The notes: generated by a model not told the origin, from the letters alone. Positions 19,787 through 32,606 are shown, numbered from the stretch's first letter. The stretch: 64,000 nucleotides of DNA from Ashinkailepas kermadecensis (GCA_034440615.1 JAOTOM010005181.1:1767863-1831862), one strand, 5' to 3'. Numbers and translations are program-made.

Positions 19787-20515
19787 TGGCTATGTGGCTA
19801 TAACGTGGTTATGTGGCTATAACGTGGCTACGTTAACGTAGGTTTTCTTCAAATTGGAAGGGCAAATCCACATAAAACTTAATAATAAAAAAACAGGTTA
19901 GGATTAGTTAGGGTATGTTTTATTGGGAAAATTCTGAGAAAAAAAACATTGAAATTTTTTTTTCACTTCTTTAAAATAATGTTCTTTCCTTATATGGGAG
20001 GGCAGACTACATGAGGTGTAGTCGTGTTCTGTGATTTTTGTCCTTTTTACATTATTTTGAGTGCTCACTGAAAGCCCTTCGTGTGGCGTTGTTGTGCATG
20101 CCTACTGAAAAGTAAGCATTCGTAGAGAAAATGGGTAGCCACACCATGTTAACAATGTTCATAAAGTGCATCGCGAAAATTTTTTTTCCAGGAATTCAGA
20201 AATTACCTTACAGCACACATTTACCCACCAATCAATGCTGCATGTCATAAAACCTTTGCGTTTCAACTTGCACATATAGTACAGTTGCATAAATCCATGA
20301 GCAATTTAAATAAATGTTATGTCACCCCAAGACCATCAAAAGTCGTGGTTATAACGTGGCTATGTGGTTATAACGTAGCTACGTTAACGTAGGTTTTTTT
20401 AAATTGGAAGGGCAAATCCACATAAAACTAAATAAAAAAAACAGGTTAGGATTAGTTAGGGTATGTTAGGATTAGTTAGGGTAGTTAGGGTATGTTAAGT
20501 TCCGACCCAGCCATT
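19787..20515. repeat. Direct repeat pair (~130 bp) about 540 bp apart
   Basis: 19795-19930 and 20340-20475 share tggctatgtggctataac, cgttaacgtaggtttt, attggaagggcaaatccaca and aacaggttaggattagttag. Within the second, taggattagttagggta is itself tandemly repeated. Between them is AT-rich sequence without coding signal. Class unknown. Confidence 0.7.
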
Positions 20516-20780
20516 GAGAGCAAGACCTTATCTTTTAATTAGCTGCCTGATTAGTGATAGTGATGCAAGTTCAGGTAGGTGAGTGCTCATGAAATTAAAC
20601 GTCAAAATATGGAAAGTTGACCTTAGTACGCACATCTCAAGAATGGTTAGGATGAAGACCAATGAGCCGATTTCGATGCGCTAGAATAGATAATGAGTGT
20701 GCAGAGAAACCAACTGAATGAGAAAGGCCGGATCATTTTCTATGGATTCACTCCAATCAACTATGTGGCTTTTAAGGTGA
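20516..20780. other. No gene seen
   Basis: Spacer without recognisable features. Confidence 0.35.
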
Positions 20781-20930
20781 TTACCCATATACTTCATATC
20801 TCTCAACGGGGTCTTTCTTCTTCCCCGTAGTTGTTGCTACACGGCGAGACAGCTCCTGCTTCAACATGGCCACTGTCCATGAATAGTATCCTTCATCACC
20901 CTTCTCCAGTGTCGAACCCTTATATGTACC
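20781..20930 (-). CDS. SAP-domain fragment
   Basis: The minus-strand frame ending at 20781 reads GYYSWTVAMLKQELSRRVAT and then TGKKKDPVERYEVYG before a stop. The pattern, a hydrophobic helix (V..LK.EL..R) then TGKK..LVER, is that of the SAP DNA-binding helix-turn-helix, as found in chromatin proteins and several transposon-encoded proteins. It could be a short exon or a transposon relic. Upstream of about 20930 the frame loses protein-like character. The call rests on motif shape only. Confidence 0.5.
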   Translation of the reverse strand, partial: GTYKGSTLEKGDEGYYSWTVAMLKQELSRRVATTTGKKKDPVERYEVYG

Positions 20931-21139
20931 ATGATAGTTTTGTCTTCCAAAAATAATTATAGTCAAGAACACGGAAACTCATACGCTAACCAGCGCTGCG
21001 GAAATCCACACGCGAGGTGCGCCACTGAGGTTTGTCCGGAGTCACAATGCTACCATCTACCGGTCGCTAATCAAAGCTTTCCAGGCGTGCCTCCCATTGT
21101 AGACCCCCCTCCCCCCCCCCCCCACACACACCTTTTCCG
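20931..21139. other. Spacer with C homopolymer
   Basis: A cccccccccc/cacaca tract at about 21106-21131 precedes the LINE fragment. No gene signal. Confidence 0.4.
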
Positions 21140-22110
21140 TCTTCGACTTGCTGCAAACATTTGGTAATTGTTCATTTCAAAACACTTTTCTGTACCTTTC
21201 TTAAGCCATGTTTCTGATAAACAAACAACTGACCGGTTGATTCCTGCAGTAGCTGGGAAGTTTTCTATAGCATCATATATGTTCTTCATAGACCTAACAT
21301 TTCAATGTATTATGGAAACCACCTATGAATATCTGTTCTAATTTCACTTGGTAGTACATATTCACATTGCCTTAGGGCGCGTTCACCTTCAGCAAATTCA
21401 TCTCCCAGTCCATGTTTTAAATAATTGAGAAAACTTGCCTGACCTTGATAAATTTCACCGGTCACTGTGACATTTCTTAAATGTCTACCTTACCATGATA
21501 TTTTTGTTCTTCTGCTTCACCTAACCAACCTAGTTCCAGTACTGGCATACCTTGTCACCTTTTCCTGATTCTGATCGGGATCCAGATTGGGGTGTCACTA
21601 GAGAAAAAAAGAAAGATATAAATCGACATTTTTTACTTTCATTCATTTTCTGCTGATGCGATAAAACATTCTTATTGTGTATTGTGTATACTGCGTAACT
21701 GCCACAAACCGTACGATTGGATGCGTCTTTGCCATGTTATTTTTCGCAGGCACAGCAACGCAGCATATATACATACAATTTGTTTTTCATAGATGCATAA
21801 GTAATCATAATTGTTTTATTTGTTAGACGAGATATGCATCTGAGGAGCAATATAGCAAGAATCTTTCCGTGTATATTGCTCAATTTCGCCCACCTGATTG
21901 TTTATGTCCACTAGGTACCTTTTAGTCGCTTGTTTTCCTCCTTGAATAGTTTCGTTCATCTTTGATCCTTTTCCATTCTTCCTTGATGTCCTGCATCTCT
22001 CTCCTAAGATTTATTTCAATTTTTTGCACCGCCTCTTGGATCAATTTGTTTACGTTTTCCAAGACACCCCAATCTAGGTCCCCAAACCATGCTATATCAA
22101 TTAGTAAGTT
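21140..22110 (-). pseudogene. Degraded LINE: ORF1 coiled coil and start of endonuclease
   Basis: Minus strand. Around 22080-21960 a frame reads VNKLIQEAVQKIEINLRREM and then DIKEEWKRI, a coiled coil, with an EQYTRK-like motif near 21880, the usual order in LINE ORF1 proteins. Around 21320-21160 a frame reads NVRSMKNIYDAIENFPATAG and then VVCLSETWL, the start of an AP-type endonuclease (SLN.RS..... CLTETWL). Numerous stops and shifts occur. Clade uncertain, L2/CR1-like or L1-like. Confidence 0.55.
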
Positions 22111-22683
22111 TGCAGGTGTGTATATAAACCCAGTATATTTTCACTTACTAATTCATCGGTAGCAGCACACGCACAGAAACATAAACAAACACAATAACAA
22201 GACATTCCACATCTACTTCCTGATATCCCGGTGCGTCACTTATGCCCCGTTTACATATACGTCCGGACCGTTCGCCGTCAGAGACGAATCAAATATATGT
22301 GTAAAGCGACGTATTCCAGCCCCCACTCGCCCAGCCGGTGCTATTTTAACCGCACAGGTTCTGATGCCCCGAATATGAGCGTCGCATGTGCTGTTTACTG
22401 CCAATCTCTCTGTAATATAATACGACGGGGTGATATTGAATTAACTGAGGATGCTTAACGTTCGTCATCCACCGAGACTGGATCTCCACCAAGTATGTCA
22501 TAATGAAACTCACGTCGATATTCCCCAAAGTACACTTACATATGTTGTTTTACATTACTATTGGACGTTTAATTGTAGTCAAAATTCGAAAACTACAACA
22601 CTTCCAAAATACTTGAAGAACGAATTGCATGTCAAAGATGCTTTTTCTAAGCGGCATTATCAAGCAGATTGAAATCAGCTCAC
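22111..22683. other. RAD54B-like intron; nothing recognised
   Basis: No supported exon or repeat. Confidence 0.35.
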
Positions 22684-22825
22684 CATAAGGACTACGTGGC
22701 GTCGATGCACCTGCATGATGGCATCCCCCTCCCACTTCTTGTGCTTTCGGGCAGATTTCTTGCACCAGATGACATCGAAGTACCTGGAGGTTGTGATCTG
22801 GTTAGGGTGCTTGCAGTAGAAGCAT
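22684..22825 (-). CDS. RAD54B-like: RAD54B-like exon: conserved N-terminal WCKxSxKKHKKWEGDA block
   Basis: A 142-bp exon with acceptor tgtag at its upper end and donor atg|gtgagct at its lower end. The first base completes an Arg codon begun by the exon ending at 38036 (phase 2), and the exon ends in phase 0. The translation contains RYFDVIWCKKSARKHKKWEG followed by DAIM. Vertebrate RAD54B carries YFSVVWCKPSKKKHKKWEGD at this point, which is diagnostic of RAD54B rather than RAD54L. A CFYCKHPNQ segment precedes it; its paired Cys could be structural but I know of no assigned role. No disruption. Confidence 0.92.
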
Positions 22826-23190
22826 CTACATAAAAAGTCAAAACAATGAAGTTAACTATCGGTCTAATTATGCGAGCAACCCCATCATTTTTAGCACGTT
22901 AATGCACCTAACTATGATGCTAGCTAGTCACAACTTCACCAAACATCCATATCACTAACCCCATCGTGTTACCTTGGATGGAGGATTTGAGAGAAGACAT
23001 CACATACCAGTAGGAGGTAAAAAAAACACGGTGATAAAACGACCACGGGTTAAAGAGAATGAATGACCTATTTCGCTTCAAAAGATGGTCCAATTGTATG
23101 GTGGTACTCTGAAGCGGAAATGGTGCCAAACCGCTCAGAAATGCGGCATGGCACCACTTCCTGATTGATGTTATAATGACCAAATATTAC
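22826..23190. other. RAD54B-like intron; nothing recognised
   Basis: No supported exon or transposon end. Confidence 0.35.
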
Positions 23191-23930
23191 TAATGAACCG
23201 ACGAACGGGGCCCGGGCTGACGGAGTGTTCCGGGCCAATGGAGAGGAAACCGAGTTAATGGAGTGCCCTCGGGAAGATATTGAGGGCATTTGGCTGGGCT
23301 AGCGTGAATGCCTTCTAGATTCTAGGAGGTCCTCCGGGCTGACGGAATTGGCCTCGAGTGAATATGAATGGCCCCTGGACTGACGGCGGGGCCCAAGCCA
23401 AAGAAAGGGCTCGTGACCTGATGGTGAGGGCCGAAGCGTTTGAAATGGGCCTGCAGCTTGCCGGAAAAAAGCCATGGGTCGCCAAGCAGGGCTCATGATA
23501 CGACGAAGGGGGCCCTAGTTGTCGGAGAGGACCTCGGGCCGTCAAGAAGCACCCTTTGACTGACGTATGAGGCCTAAGCCGTACAAGGGACACTGGCCCG
23601 ATGGAGGGCCCCAAGCTGTTGAAAGAGGGCTTCCGGACTGACAGTGGAGTCCCTGGGTCGCTAAGGATGGCCACTGCGCCGACGGAGGACCACTAGCAGC
23701 GGGAGGATCCCGTGCCGTCGGAGAAGGTCCAGGGCCGGTATGAAGGGACCCTGGATCGACAGAGGGGACCGAAACAGCACATGGACCCCTTGTCTAATAG
23801 AGGCCCAAGCTTTTAAAAGACCGAACTCCGGTCAGATGGTGTGTCTTGAGCTGTGAAAGAGGGCTCCTGAGCCGATGGAGAGGGCCCAGGCTGAACGTGC
23901 AGGGCACTTGGTCGGCTTTGGCTCACGCTG
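23191..23930. repeat. Degenerate GGCCC-core minisatellite B
   Basis: About 740 bp of irregular ~28-34-bp units with gggcc..gactgacgga-like cores (such as gggctgacgga, ggactgacgg and gactgacgtatgagg). It resembles arrays at 13.6, 56.6 and 58.1 kb in composition but has its own consensus. Confidence 0.75.
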
Positions 23931-24219
23931 ATTTATCTCTACCTCTTGCAATACCTTAAACCTAATCTCCATTTCAAAGCCTGTGTCTACTTTCCTTAGA
24001 GCTACTCTAGTGCTCTTACGTCAAGTTACTGTCCATTCTCTACTTTCCTGGGTCTCACTACCACCATCCCTACCACTCCCCAAATCCTGCACCTGGCTAG
24101 CTCAACCTTCCTTACCTATGCTGGACCCTGTCACTAAACTTCTCAGGTGCTGCACCTCCCTTGTTAGCATATCTAACCTACTACACAAGTCCCCAATGCC
24201 CCCCCCCCCCCTGCGCTTA
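23931..24219 (-). other. Possible LINE ORF1 remnant
   Basis: On the minus strand a frame resembles the N-terminal part of a CR1-type ORF1 (coiled-coil-like LTREVQHLRSLVTG and later RFKVLQEV, comparable to NRFQALED in the CR1 at 46.6 kb). It continues directly into 34841 and beyond once the LINE nest is removed. Weak evidence. Confidence 0.3.
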
Positions 24220-26244
24220 TTGATTGATTGCTTGGGCTTAGGGGCGCATTAACTGCTACTGGTTATGTAGCGCCCATAACTGGTTAATTTTATCACATTA
24301 CACTAGGCGGCAGGAGTCTATTTTCGGAAGGGATAGATTACGTCGAACTGAGCGGTCGATATATATCGGTATATTTGTCCTGTCTGGATGATCTCCGAAT
24401 TGTCACCTAAAACGTCACAGTAAGATCATTCGTGGCAATTGGAACCGAAGTGACGTCTTCGTTCTACCGTGAAGTTGGGGCATGAAAACAGTATATGTCG
24501 AACTGTCATCGGTGAGCCACATCGGGAACAGCGTGGCTTTGCCTCCCTTCTCAAAAGGTAGCCGTGCGTTGCATACGTGTTCCCTATTCTCAAGCGTGCC
24601 AGAATCACCTCTTCTCTCCTACATTTTCTTAGCGATGATGTCCACGGTGCCAGAAATGGTTTGATGGTACGGAGTTTGTTTAAAATTTGGGAATTCCAGC
24701 TTTCTTGCCACTTTCCTTGGAGGAAAGCATTTACATTTGCGTAGTAATCTCTGGCTGGGAGGGGCAGAGCTCGAATCCTACGTGACTGCGCGGCACGATT
24801 AGCAGCAGCGTCAGCCAGCTCATTTCCTGTGATGCCGGTATGGCTCGGTATCCAGCAGAGGATAATCCTCTTACCCTCTCTACCCAGTACTGTCAGTCGT
24901 GCCAGGATTTCTTGAACGAACTGGTTTGATGGTTGAAAGGACTGAAGGGCCCGAAGGCTACTCAACGAGTCTGTTAAAATAAGATGTAGGGTTTCATCTC
25001 CAACCCCAATAAAACATAGTGCCTTAATAATTGCAACCAACTCCGCAGTGTACACAGACGCGTGTGGTGGTAAAGTAAAAGATCTTGTTGCTGTCCGACA
25101 TACAAATGCGCAACCAGTTCCATGGGCTGTCTTGGATCCGTCAGTGTACGTTCGAGAGTAGCAGCGATAAAATCCTAGTAGCTCCAGTGCTTCTGCTCTG
25201 AAGAGCTCTGGGACAGTATGTCCTTTCTGGGTTGTAGCCAGGGATAAATCAATATCGGGTGAGGCGAGTTCCCATGGTGGAGTTCGCATGTATTTCATCC
25301 TCGCCACGCCTCTCAGTGGGATTTCAGCCTCATGAAGTAGCGAGCGAATTCTGACGCAAAATGGTCTCAGTCTTCGACCTCTTTGCCCGTGGAAAATCGA
25401 CAACAAATAGTGAGAAAAACAGATTTGTAAGTGGGATGTTCTGGAAGCTGCCTTAGCTTTATTGCATACCGGAGGCCCAGCTTCTCGCGTCTGCTTGCCA
25501 ACGATGGCTCATGGGCCTCTGCTAAAATACTCGCAGCTGGCGACGTCCGAAATGCCCCTATGGCGATCCGCAGTGCTGTGTGGTGCACTGTGTCAAGTTT
25601 CCGCTTCACTGAGCCACTGGCACCGTCATATATGAATGACGTGTAATCGAGCTTCGAGCGGATAAGAGATCGATACAACATTAAAAGAGTTGCTCTATCA
25701 GCTCCGTAGTCAGTTCGTGAGACACACTTCATTATATTCATTGCACGGAAGCACTTATCTCGCAGAGTATTGACATGGTCGCTGTATGATAGCCGGTTGT
25801 CGAAAATGACGCCGAGAAAGCGAGCCGACGGCCGCACAGGTATTTGCTGTCCATATAACCGAACTACCATCTCCGGACAGTGGTGACGACGTCGGCAGAA
25901 GTGGACGGCGACCGTCTTTGAGGTAGAAAATCGGACACCGTTCACGATCGTCCATTTTTCAAGACAGGCTATGGCCATCTGTAGCTGTCTTGCCATGGAT
26001 GGTAATCGCGTCGCACAGGACCAAATAGCCAGGTCATCAACGAAGAGTGACCTACCTATACTTGGTGAGTTAGTTAGTTAGTTATTGTGGTTTAGGGGCG
26101 CATCGACTGCATAGGTCATTTCGCGCCCATAACTTAGTCATTTAAACATAAGAGCGAGCGAACGTCAGTTCGGATAACGAGTTATACGATGATGTCGAAT
26201 CTGTTCATAATAAAACTGGTGCTAGCCATGTTTGCAGCAGCAAG

Positions 26245-29200
26245 TTAATGACCGGTGTAAATCACGCAAAACCCAACTTTCAAGAGGAATTTAAAAAGCT
26301 CTCCTAATTGAACACTGACCGACTCATCCCCCAATACTTCCCGAAGCGAGACAGAGGCACGTCCAAAGTGACGCCTCCGCTCGTGGGCAAGCCGGGGACA
26401 CGATACTAAAATGTGTCGAACTGACTTTGGCGCGGCGCATCTCGGGCACCGTGGTGTCTCGTCACCGCTGAGGAGATACCGGTGTGTCGCATAAGTATGT
26501 CCCAAACGCAGGCGACACAGGGACACCTCGTGGCCTCTGTTTCGGTGTGATGATGAAGCCCACTCACCAATATAGGGCTTTACAGTCTTCAACTTGTTGT
26601 TTGTTAGAGAGTTCCAGTTTGCCTGCCACTTGCCCGAAATATAACCTTTGATAGATGAGTAGAAGTCCCTGGCAGGTAGCGGGAGGGAACGCGTGCACGG
26701 GGCCCGTGCACCTCGCTTCGCCGCAGCATCCGCTGCCTCGTTCCCACAGATTCCCACAGGGCTCGGAATCCAACATAGAATAACCGTTTTTCCAGCGCAG
26801 GTCAGCAGTGTAAGCCTACGTAAAATATCTTGTGCAAGTGGGTTCGACGGATAAAACGCTTTTATAGTCATGAGACTGCTAAGAGAATCGGTGTAGATTA
26901 TATGCCGCGTGTCATCACATGTTTCAATGAAACTGAGTGCCTTGTCTAGGGCAACCAACTCAGACGTATATACAGATGCATGAGGCGGAAGCGAAAACGT
27001 CCTGACGACTGTGCCCATCACAAACGCACAGCCAACTCCTGACTCGGTCTTGGATCCATCTGTGTAGGTGCCTGTAAAATGAGTGTAAGATGCCATTAAC
27101 TCTAGTGCCCTTAGTCTGAATTCCTCAGGAACGACCGTGCACTTTTTGAGATATGACAGCGAAATGTCAATATCTGGAGATGCCAGTGTCCAGGGAGGGA
27201 TTTTCATCGTTCCGACGCGCATCACTCCGCGTAATCTTATGTCACTGTCCTCAAATAGTTTGCGAATCCTGACACAGAAGGGAACAGAGCTCGCAGGCCG
27301 TCGTCTTCTGAAGAGAGCCAGGACGCTTCGCGAAAACACGGAACGGTACGTTGGGTGACTTGGGAATTGGCGCAGCTTGCAGGCATACCGCATGCCGAGC
27401 TGTTCCCGACGCATATAAAGAGCTGGCTCGTTGGACTCTACCAATAGACTAGAAATCGGTGTGGTGCGAAAGGCGCCGGTGCAGATACGGAGTGCTGAGT
27501 GGTGCACGGTGTCTAGTGCTTGTTTGGTGGTCAGAGCTGCGCCGTCATAGACAAAACATGCGTAGTCTAATTTTGACCGAATCAGGGAGCGATAAAGCTG
27601 CAGCAGGGTTGGTCTATCGGCCCCATACGACGTACGCGCAACCACTTTCAGAACGTTCATAGACTTAAAACACCTATCTCTCAGCATCCTAAAGTGATGC
27701 CTGTATGTAAGTCGGTTGTCTAGGAAGACACCGAGGAATTTGACATTCGTCTCTGTTGGAATTTCCGAACCATATAGCCTGATTTTCATATCCGGACAGT
27801 TTCTCCGCCGGCAGAAATGCACAGCGACCGTTTTTGTCGTCGAGAAACTGAAGCCATTCACCTTCGTCCAACGCTCCAGCCTAGCGACAGCAAGCTGCAA
27901 CTGCCGCTGCAATATTGGTGTCGATGTGCTGGATGACCAGATCGTGAAATCGTCTACGAATAGTGAACGGGATATTGACGGCGACAGGCAGGATCCGATG
28001 TCGTTGATGATAATGGCAAACAGGGCCACACTCAGCACACTGCCTTGGGGAATCCCGTTGACCTGTTTGTACCATCGTGAGAGTCGCTCGCCAACACGAA
28101 CCCGAAACCGACGGTTTGCTAGAAAGTTTTGTATAAAAATAGCCATACATCCCCGCAGGCCGTAGTCATGTAACTTCATCAGAATTCCATGTCGCCATGT
28201 GGTGTCGAAAGCAGCTTCGATGTAAAAAAACACGGCTCCGACATGTCGATGTTGTGCGAAAGCTGTTCGAATTGCAGTGTCAAGTGTGACTAGGTGATCA
28301 ATCGTACTTCTGTTTTTCCTAAAACCACACTGTTCATTTGATAAAACGTTCTTGTCCTCCAGATACCAACATAGCCGAACATTCACCATTCGCTCCATCA
28401 GCTTACACATCGATGACGTAAGAGATATGGGGCGGTAGTGTAGTGGGTCAAGTCCACTCCTTCCAGGTTTTAGGACAGGTATAACTATGGCTTCCCGCCA
28501 GGCCTCCGGAAATACGCCACTCTCCCACAGAGAGTTAAAGGTAGTCAGTAAGATATCTTGTGCGCATGGTGGAAGGTGCTCAATCATTTGATTGTGAACC
28601 AGGTCTGGACCCTCAGACACGTTCCTGAGTGAACGGATTGCTGAGGTCAATTCGGCCTTGGTGAATCGTTCGTTGTATGGAAGCTGTTCTGGGGTGGAAA
28701 AATCCACCAAGTTTTTCTCGCTGCGGATGCGATGCCGCAAGAAATCAGGGTCGCAGTTTCCGCCTTTGCTGCGTTCTGAGAGGGCTTTTCCGATTTCGTT
28801 GGCGACTTCAGAAGGGTTCATGATGGTTTCACCACGTATTTGCAATACCGGCTGGGGAGTTGTAGTGTAGCGCCCAGATATTCGCTTTATGCGCGACCAG
28901 ACGTCCGTTAGAGGAGTATAATGGTTTAGCCGACCAACATAGTCCAGCCAGGAGGCTCTCTTCGCGTCACGAATGGTACGCCGTGCCAGAGCCCTGGATT
29001 TTCTAAACGCTATCAGGTTTACCATCGTGCTGTTTCGGCTGAAAGCCCTGAATGCACGTTTACGGGCGCGAATAGCCTCCAGGCACTTTTGGGTCCACCA
29101 TGGCACTAAAGTGCGCCGAGGTGTCCCTGAGGTCCTCGGGACGCACTCCGTGGCTGTCTCGATTATCGCTGAGGTAAGTGTAGCAATCGAGAATGGATGA

Positions 29201-29962
29201 CTGACGTGGGAAACGGTGAATTTACTTACTAGTCTGGCTTCATACTCGTTCCAATTGGCTTTGGTAAGGTGCCACCTCTGAGGCAGCGTGCCGAGAACAG
29301 TTTCACTCTGGTACTCCAGCCAGATCGGGAAATGGTCGCTTCCTAGCGGATCGTTGTCAGCAGACCAAGTAAAATGCTCCGCCAGTTGCGGAGAACAGAG
29401 GCTTAGGTCTAAAACCGATGTGCTCCCAGAAGGTGAAGTAAAATGAGTGGGCGAGCCAGTATTTAAAAGAAACAAGGACTCAGCATGGATAAAATGCTCC
29501 AGGAGACTTCCCCGAACATTAATGGAGGAACAGCCCCAGGCTGTGTGGTGACAGTTAAAGTCCCCATAACAGTAAAACAGGCGATGGTAGTTCTAACATT
29601 AAAAGTCTAAGCTCCGCCGAGGGGAGAGGAAGCCCAGGTGGCAAATACAGTGAACACAAAGTTAGTTGGCGATCACTGAAACTTATACGGGCAGCAACTG
29701 CCTGGAGTGAGGTACACAGCGCCACCTGCTGCGCAGGCACGCTACGGTGCACCGCCAACATGGATCCACCATGTGCCACGGTTTGAGCCACTACGTCCTT
29801 TCGGAAGACGCAGTAACTATTTAAGGAGCAATAGGCTCCGGGTGACAACTTGGTCTCCTGCAGGCAAACAGCTACTGGATTTCGTTGAGATAAAATTGCC
29901 TGAAGGTCAGTAAAATTAGCTCGAAACCCACGCATGTTCCATTGTAAAACTAAACAGGGCAT
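26245..29962 (-). pseudogene. Inner LINE ORF2: endonuclease, RT, RNase H, Cys/His domain
   Basis: Starts at 29962 (MPCLVLQWNMRGF). The endonuclease shows VAVCLQETKLSPG and CSLYLPPG. One frameshift at about 29556-29580, inside the GDFN..HHTAWGC motif, splits it from the remaining 1076 codons, which have no stop: SDHFPIW, RT (HYRPISLTSSMCKLMERM, NGIPQGSVLSVALF, LFVDDFTIW), RNase H (TYTDGSKTESGVGCAF, CWIPSPVGICGNEAADAA) and the C-terminal CPRCAAPKSVRHILVSCP. Two oddities: RT motif A reads FFYIEAAFD where relatives have LDIEAAYD, losing the first catalytic Asp (codon 28222-28224), and the RNase H histidine block reads SPVG instead of SHTG. Confidence 0.93.
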
Positions 29963-30027
29963 CTCGGTGCTTGACTACGAGTGACTAGTCTTGTGTGTGT
30001 GAAAGTGTGTAGTTGCAAAACCCAAGT

Positions 30028-31933
30028 TCAGTGATTGCCGTCCGAACGTGGTTTTGAGCTATAACCGAGAGAGGGCGCCACTGACAGTCCAGATGGTGCT
30101 TCTCGACTCGGTCCAAGGGACTGAGTCCGGGGTCGAGAGCGTGGTGACCCATCCCCAGGTGGAGAGCCCGACAGAGGCAAACCTCTTTTCTGGGGCCCCA
30201 GCCTAGGCGGGGGCGGAGGAGGGCCCATCTCGTTGATAGCCTGATACGGACCTTCCACCCTCCGACGCGGCAACGGGGTGGCCGGCCTTAGGGTCAGAGC
30301 CTTGTCAGCTACTTGACGGTCCTTCGCCCGGGCTTTCTCCATTTGTGCGAGCCGTGCTCGCTTGGCTTCGCGAGCGCGCCTTTCGGCTTCTTGGAAGTGC
30401 AATCTCGCATCAGAGATTTGAATAGGTCGATTAGAGCTATTGGACGGCGAAGGTGGTGCGGAAGTAGAGGTCGAGGGTATGGGGGAGGCTTGGCTTACGG
30501 GAAGGGGGGAGGATTCAGGAAGGGATGAGGTGGATAGGAGGGATTTGGGGATGGTGCTGGTGCGTGTGGGAAGCGAGGGGAGGGGGCTGGAAAACGGACG
30601 CGAAGTGGCAGGCGGGGAAATTAAGGTAGGTGATGTGGTAGATGGAGAGGGACCGGACTTGGCTGGAGATGGCCGGGCAGGCCTCTTTGACCTCTGGACC
30701 TGAGTCCACCCCCGACCTTCAGTGGTTGATCGGGAGGAGACCGCTGACGTCTCATCAGCGCATGCACTGGTAATGGGTGGCACTTCGGCCGCGTCTGAGT
30801 CCTTTCGGGGTGGCGACCCCTGACCCGCCGGCGACGACGGGGGCCATGCGACACCAAATGATCGGAGGAGAGCTACCAGATGACTTATCAACACAGTAGC
30901 ACTACCCTGCTCGTGCTGCTGTGGGTGGGGGTGTGTGTTACCCGTTGGGGGTAATGCTGCTGCCTTTGCAGCGTAAGAAATTGTTGGATGTGTGCTACAA
31001 AACATCTCTCGTGCTTCACGGAACGAAATATTGTGGGTGAATTTCAGGGACAATATCTCTTTTTCCTTACTGTACGAAGGGCAAGAACGGTCATACGCGG
31101 TGTGTGGGGTTTGACCTTGCCCACAATTTACACACCAGCGCTCCTGGGCACTGCAGTCTTCCGTTGTGTGAGAAGTAGCAGCGCAGTTTGCGCATGCGGG
31201 GCGGTTTCGGCATGCAGGTTTGGTGTGCCCGAAACGCTGACACTGAAAACATCGCATAGGGTTCGGGATGTACCTTCACACTTTCACACGAACATATCCC
31301 ACAAACACTGTATCTGGAAGGTCGTCTGTATTAAAAGTCAAAATAATGTTGTTGGTATGGTGGACGTCGTTTCCCTTTCTTGTACTGATACGCCGAGCCT
31401 CTGTCACCCCTAACTCAGAGAGGCCGTCCACGATATCCGCATCTGAAACATTTCTAAGATCATAGCAGTTTATTATGCCTTTGGACGAGTTTTTTGTTTT
31501 GTGGGGTTCAATACTGATTGGGATAGTAACCTCCCGTCTGCCACTACCTTCTCGCATGCTGTACGTGAACAGTTTGGTTGCCAGCGCTCTCTTCGCGTCT
31601 TCTCTCCTCGAGAACTCCACTTCCAGCAAAGTCTCGCAAAGTTTGACACCTCGTAACAAGACCTAGTCTATCGCAACCGTCTCGTCTCTGGAATGGTGAT
31701 AGAGACGCCAGCTGTTTGGCACCTTCACACGCGCGCAAGATAATAATACGAGGACTTCCATTTCTGTGAGAAATGGTTGTTAGGTTTTGAGCTCTAATTT
31801 CGGGACATGTGAGAAGACGAGAGGGACCGGAAGCGGCATGTTCGCTATCCATACGCAGATCATCCTCCGGGGATCGGTCTGTCTGGCCCCTGCGAGAAGG
31901 GCCAGGAGATGTGTTTTTATGTTGATTTGCCAT
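30028..31933 (-). pseudogene. Inner LINE ORF1: nucleic-acid-binding, zinc knuckles
   Basis: Starts at 31933 (MANQHKNTSPGPSRRG). The first segment is followed by frame changes near 31650 and 31270. The middle segment (DAKRALATKLFTYSM ... NNIILTFNTDDLPDTVFVG) has the look of an RRM-like fold. The last 409 codons begin with CCHC knuckles: CFQCQRFGHTKPAC, CANCAATSHTTEDC and a third WCVNCGQGQTPH..YDRSC. A long Ser/Pro-rich and then basic tail follows. Such ORF1 proteins coat LINE RNA in the cytoplasm. 65 bp separate its stop from the ORF2 start. Confidence 0.88.
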
Positions 31934-32606
31934 GAAGTACGTTTGGTTTCAGCTCCTCAGGCTCCCCACCTCAAGGGGGCCCTACTGGGGGACGCCTGTT
32001 TCCCGCGGACGGGAGGGCGCCAGGCGCCCGAAGAGCTATACGGGGCGGGCGGCGCCTTCGCCCGGCCGGGAGAGAGAGAGACTCACCACCCCGACCGGGA
32101 TCCAGCGCCGCCCACCACTTGACCCCAGCCGGCCGGGCCGGCAGACACTGGAACGAATCCCAGGTCCCCGGCCCGAGGCGACCAGCCGCTTGGACCGCGT
32201 GAGGCCCCACGGGCCCGCCCGCCCCTCCGGGATATCGGGACCAAAGAGGTGTGTTGGTCCCCCGTCACAACTAGCACCGTGCGACGGGGGACCTCAACCT
32301 CCAGGACTACGTCAACCCCGGGGAGCGGGCCGAGGGGGCGCGGCTACTCCGGTAAAACTGAGCTGGAGGGCAGGACCGGGGAAGTTGTCCTACCTGCTCA
32401 TGATATGGATAGTTGGTGTTGCAGGGCCAGGGGAAGGACATGGATGTTGAGATGAGATGGGCATTGGAATGGGAGCGTATGGATGGAAGGACGAGTGAGG
32501 CACTCCTAGTCTGGCCCCTCGCCGGCTCACCGATGTACTGGGAATCCGGGTGGTCCTTAGGACACTCAATCCCCCCACCACGAAAAGGTGGTGCCTCGTC
32601 GGGGGG
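31934..32606 (-). other. Inner LINE 5' UTR
   Basis: About 670 bp of very GC-rich sequence between the upstream target duplication and ORF1. Non-LTR elements keep an internal promoter here, but I recognise no specific promoter motif. At the very 5' end, ccaccaccttttcgtggtgg forms a short perfect hairpin-like inverted repeat (plus 32575-32594). Confidence 0.65.
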
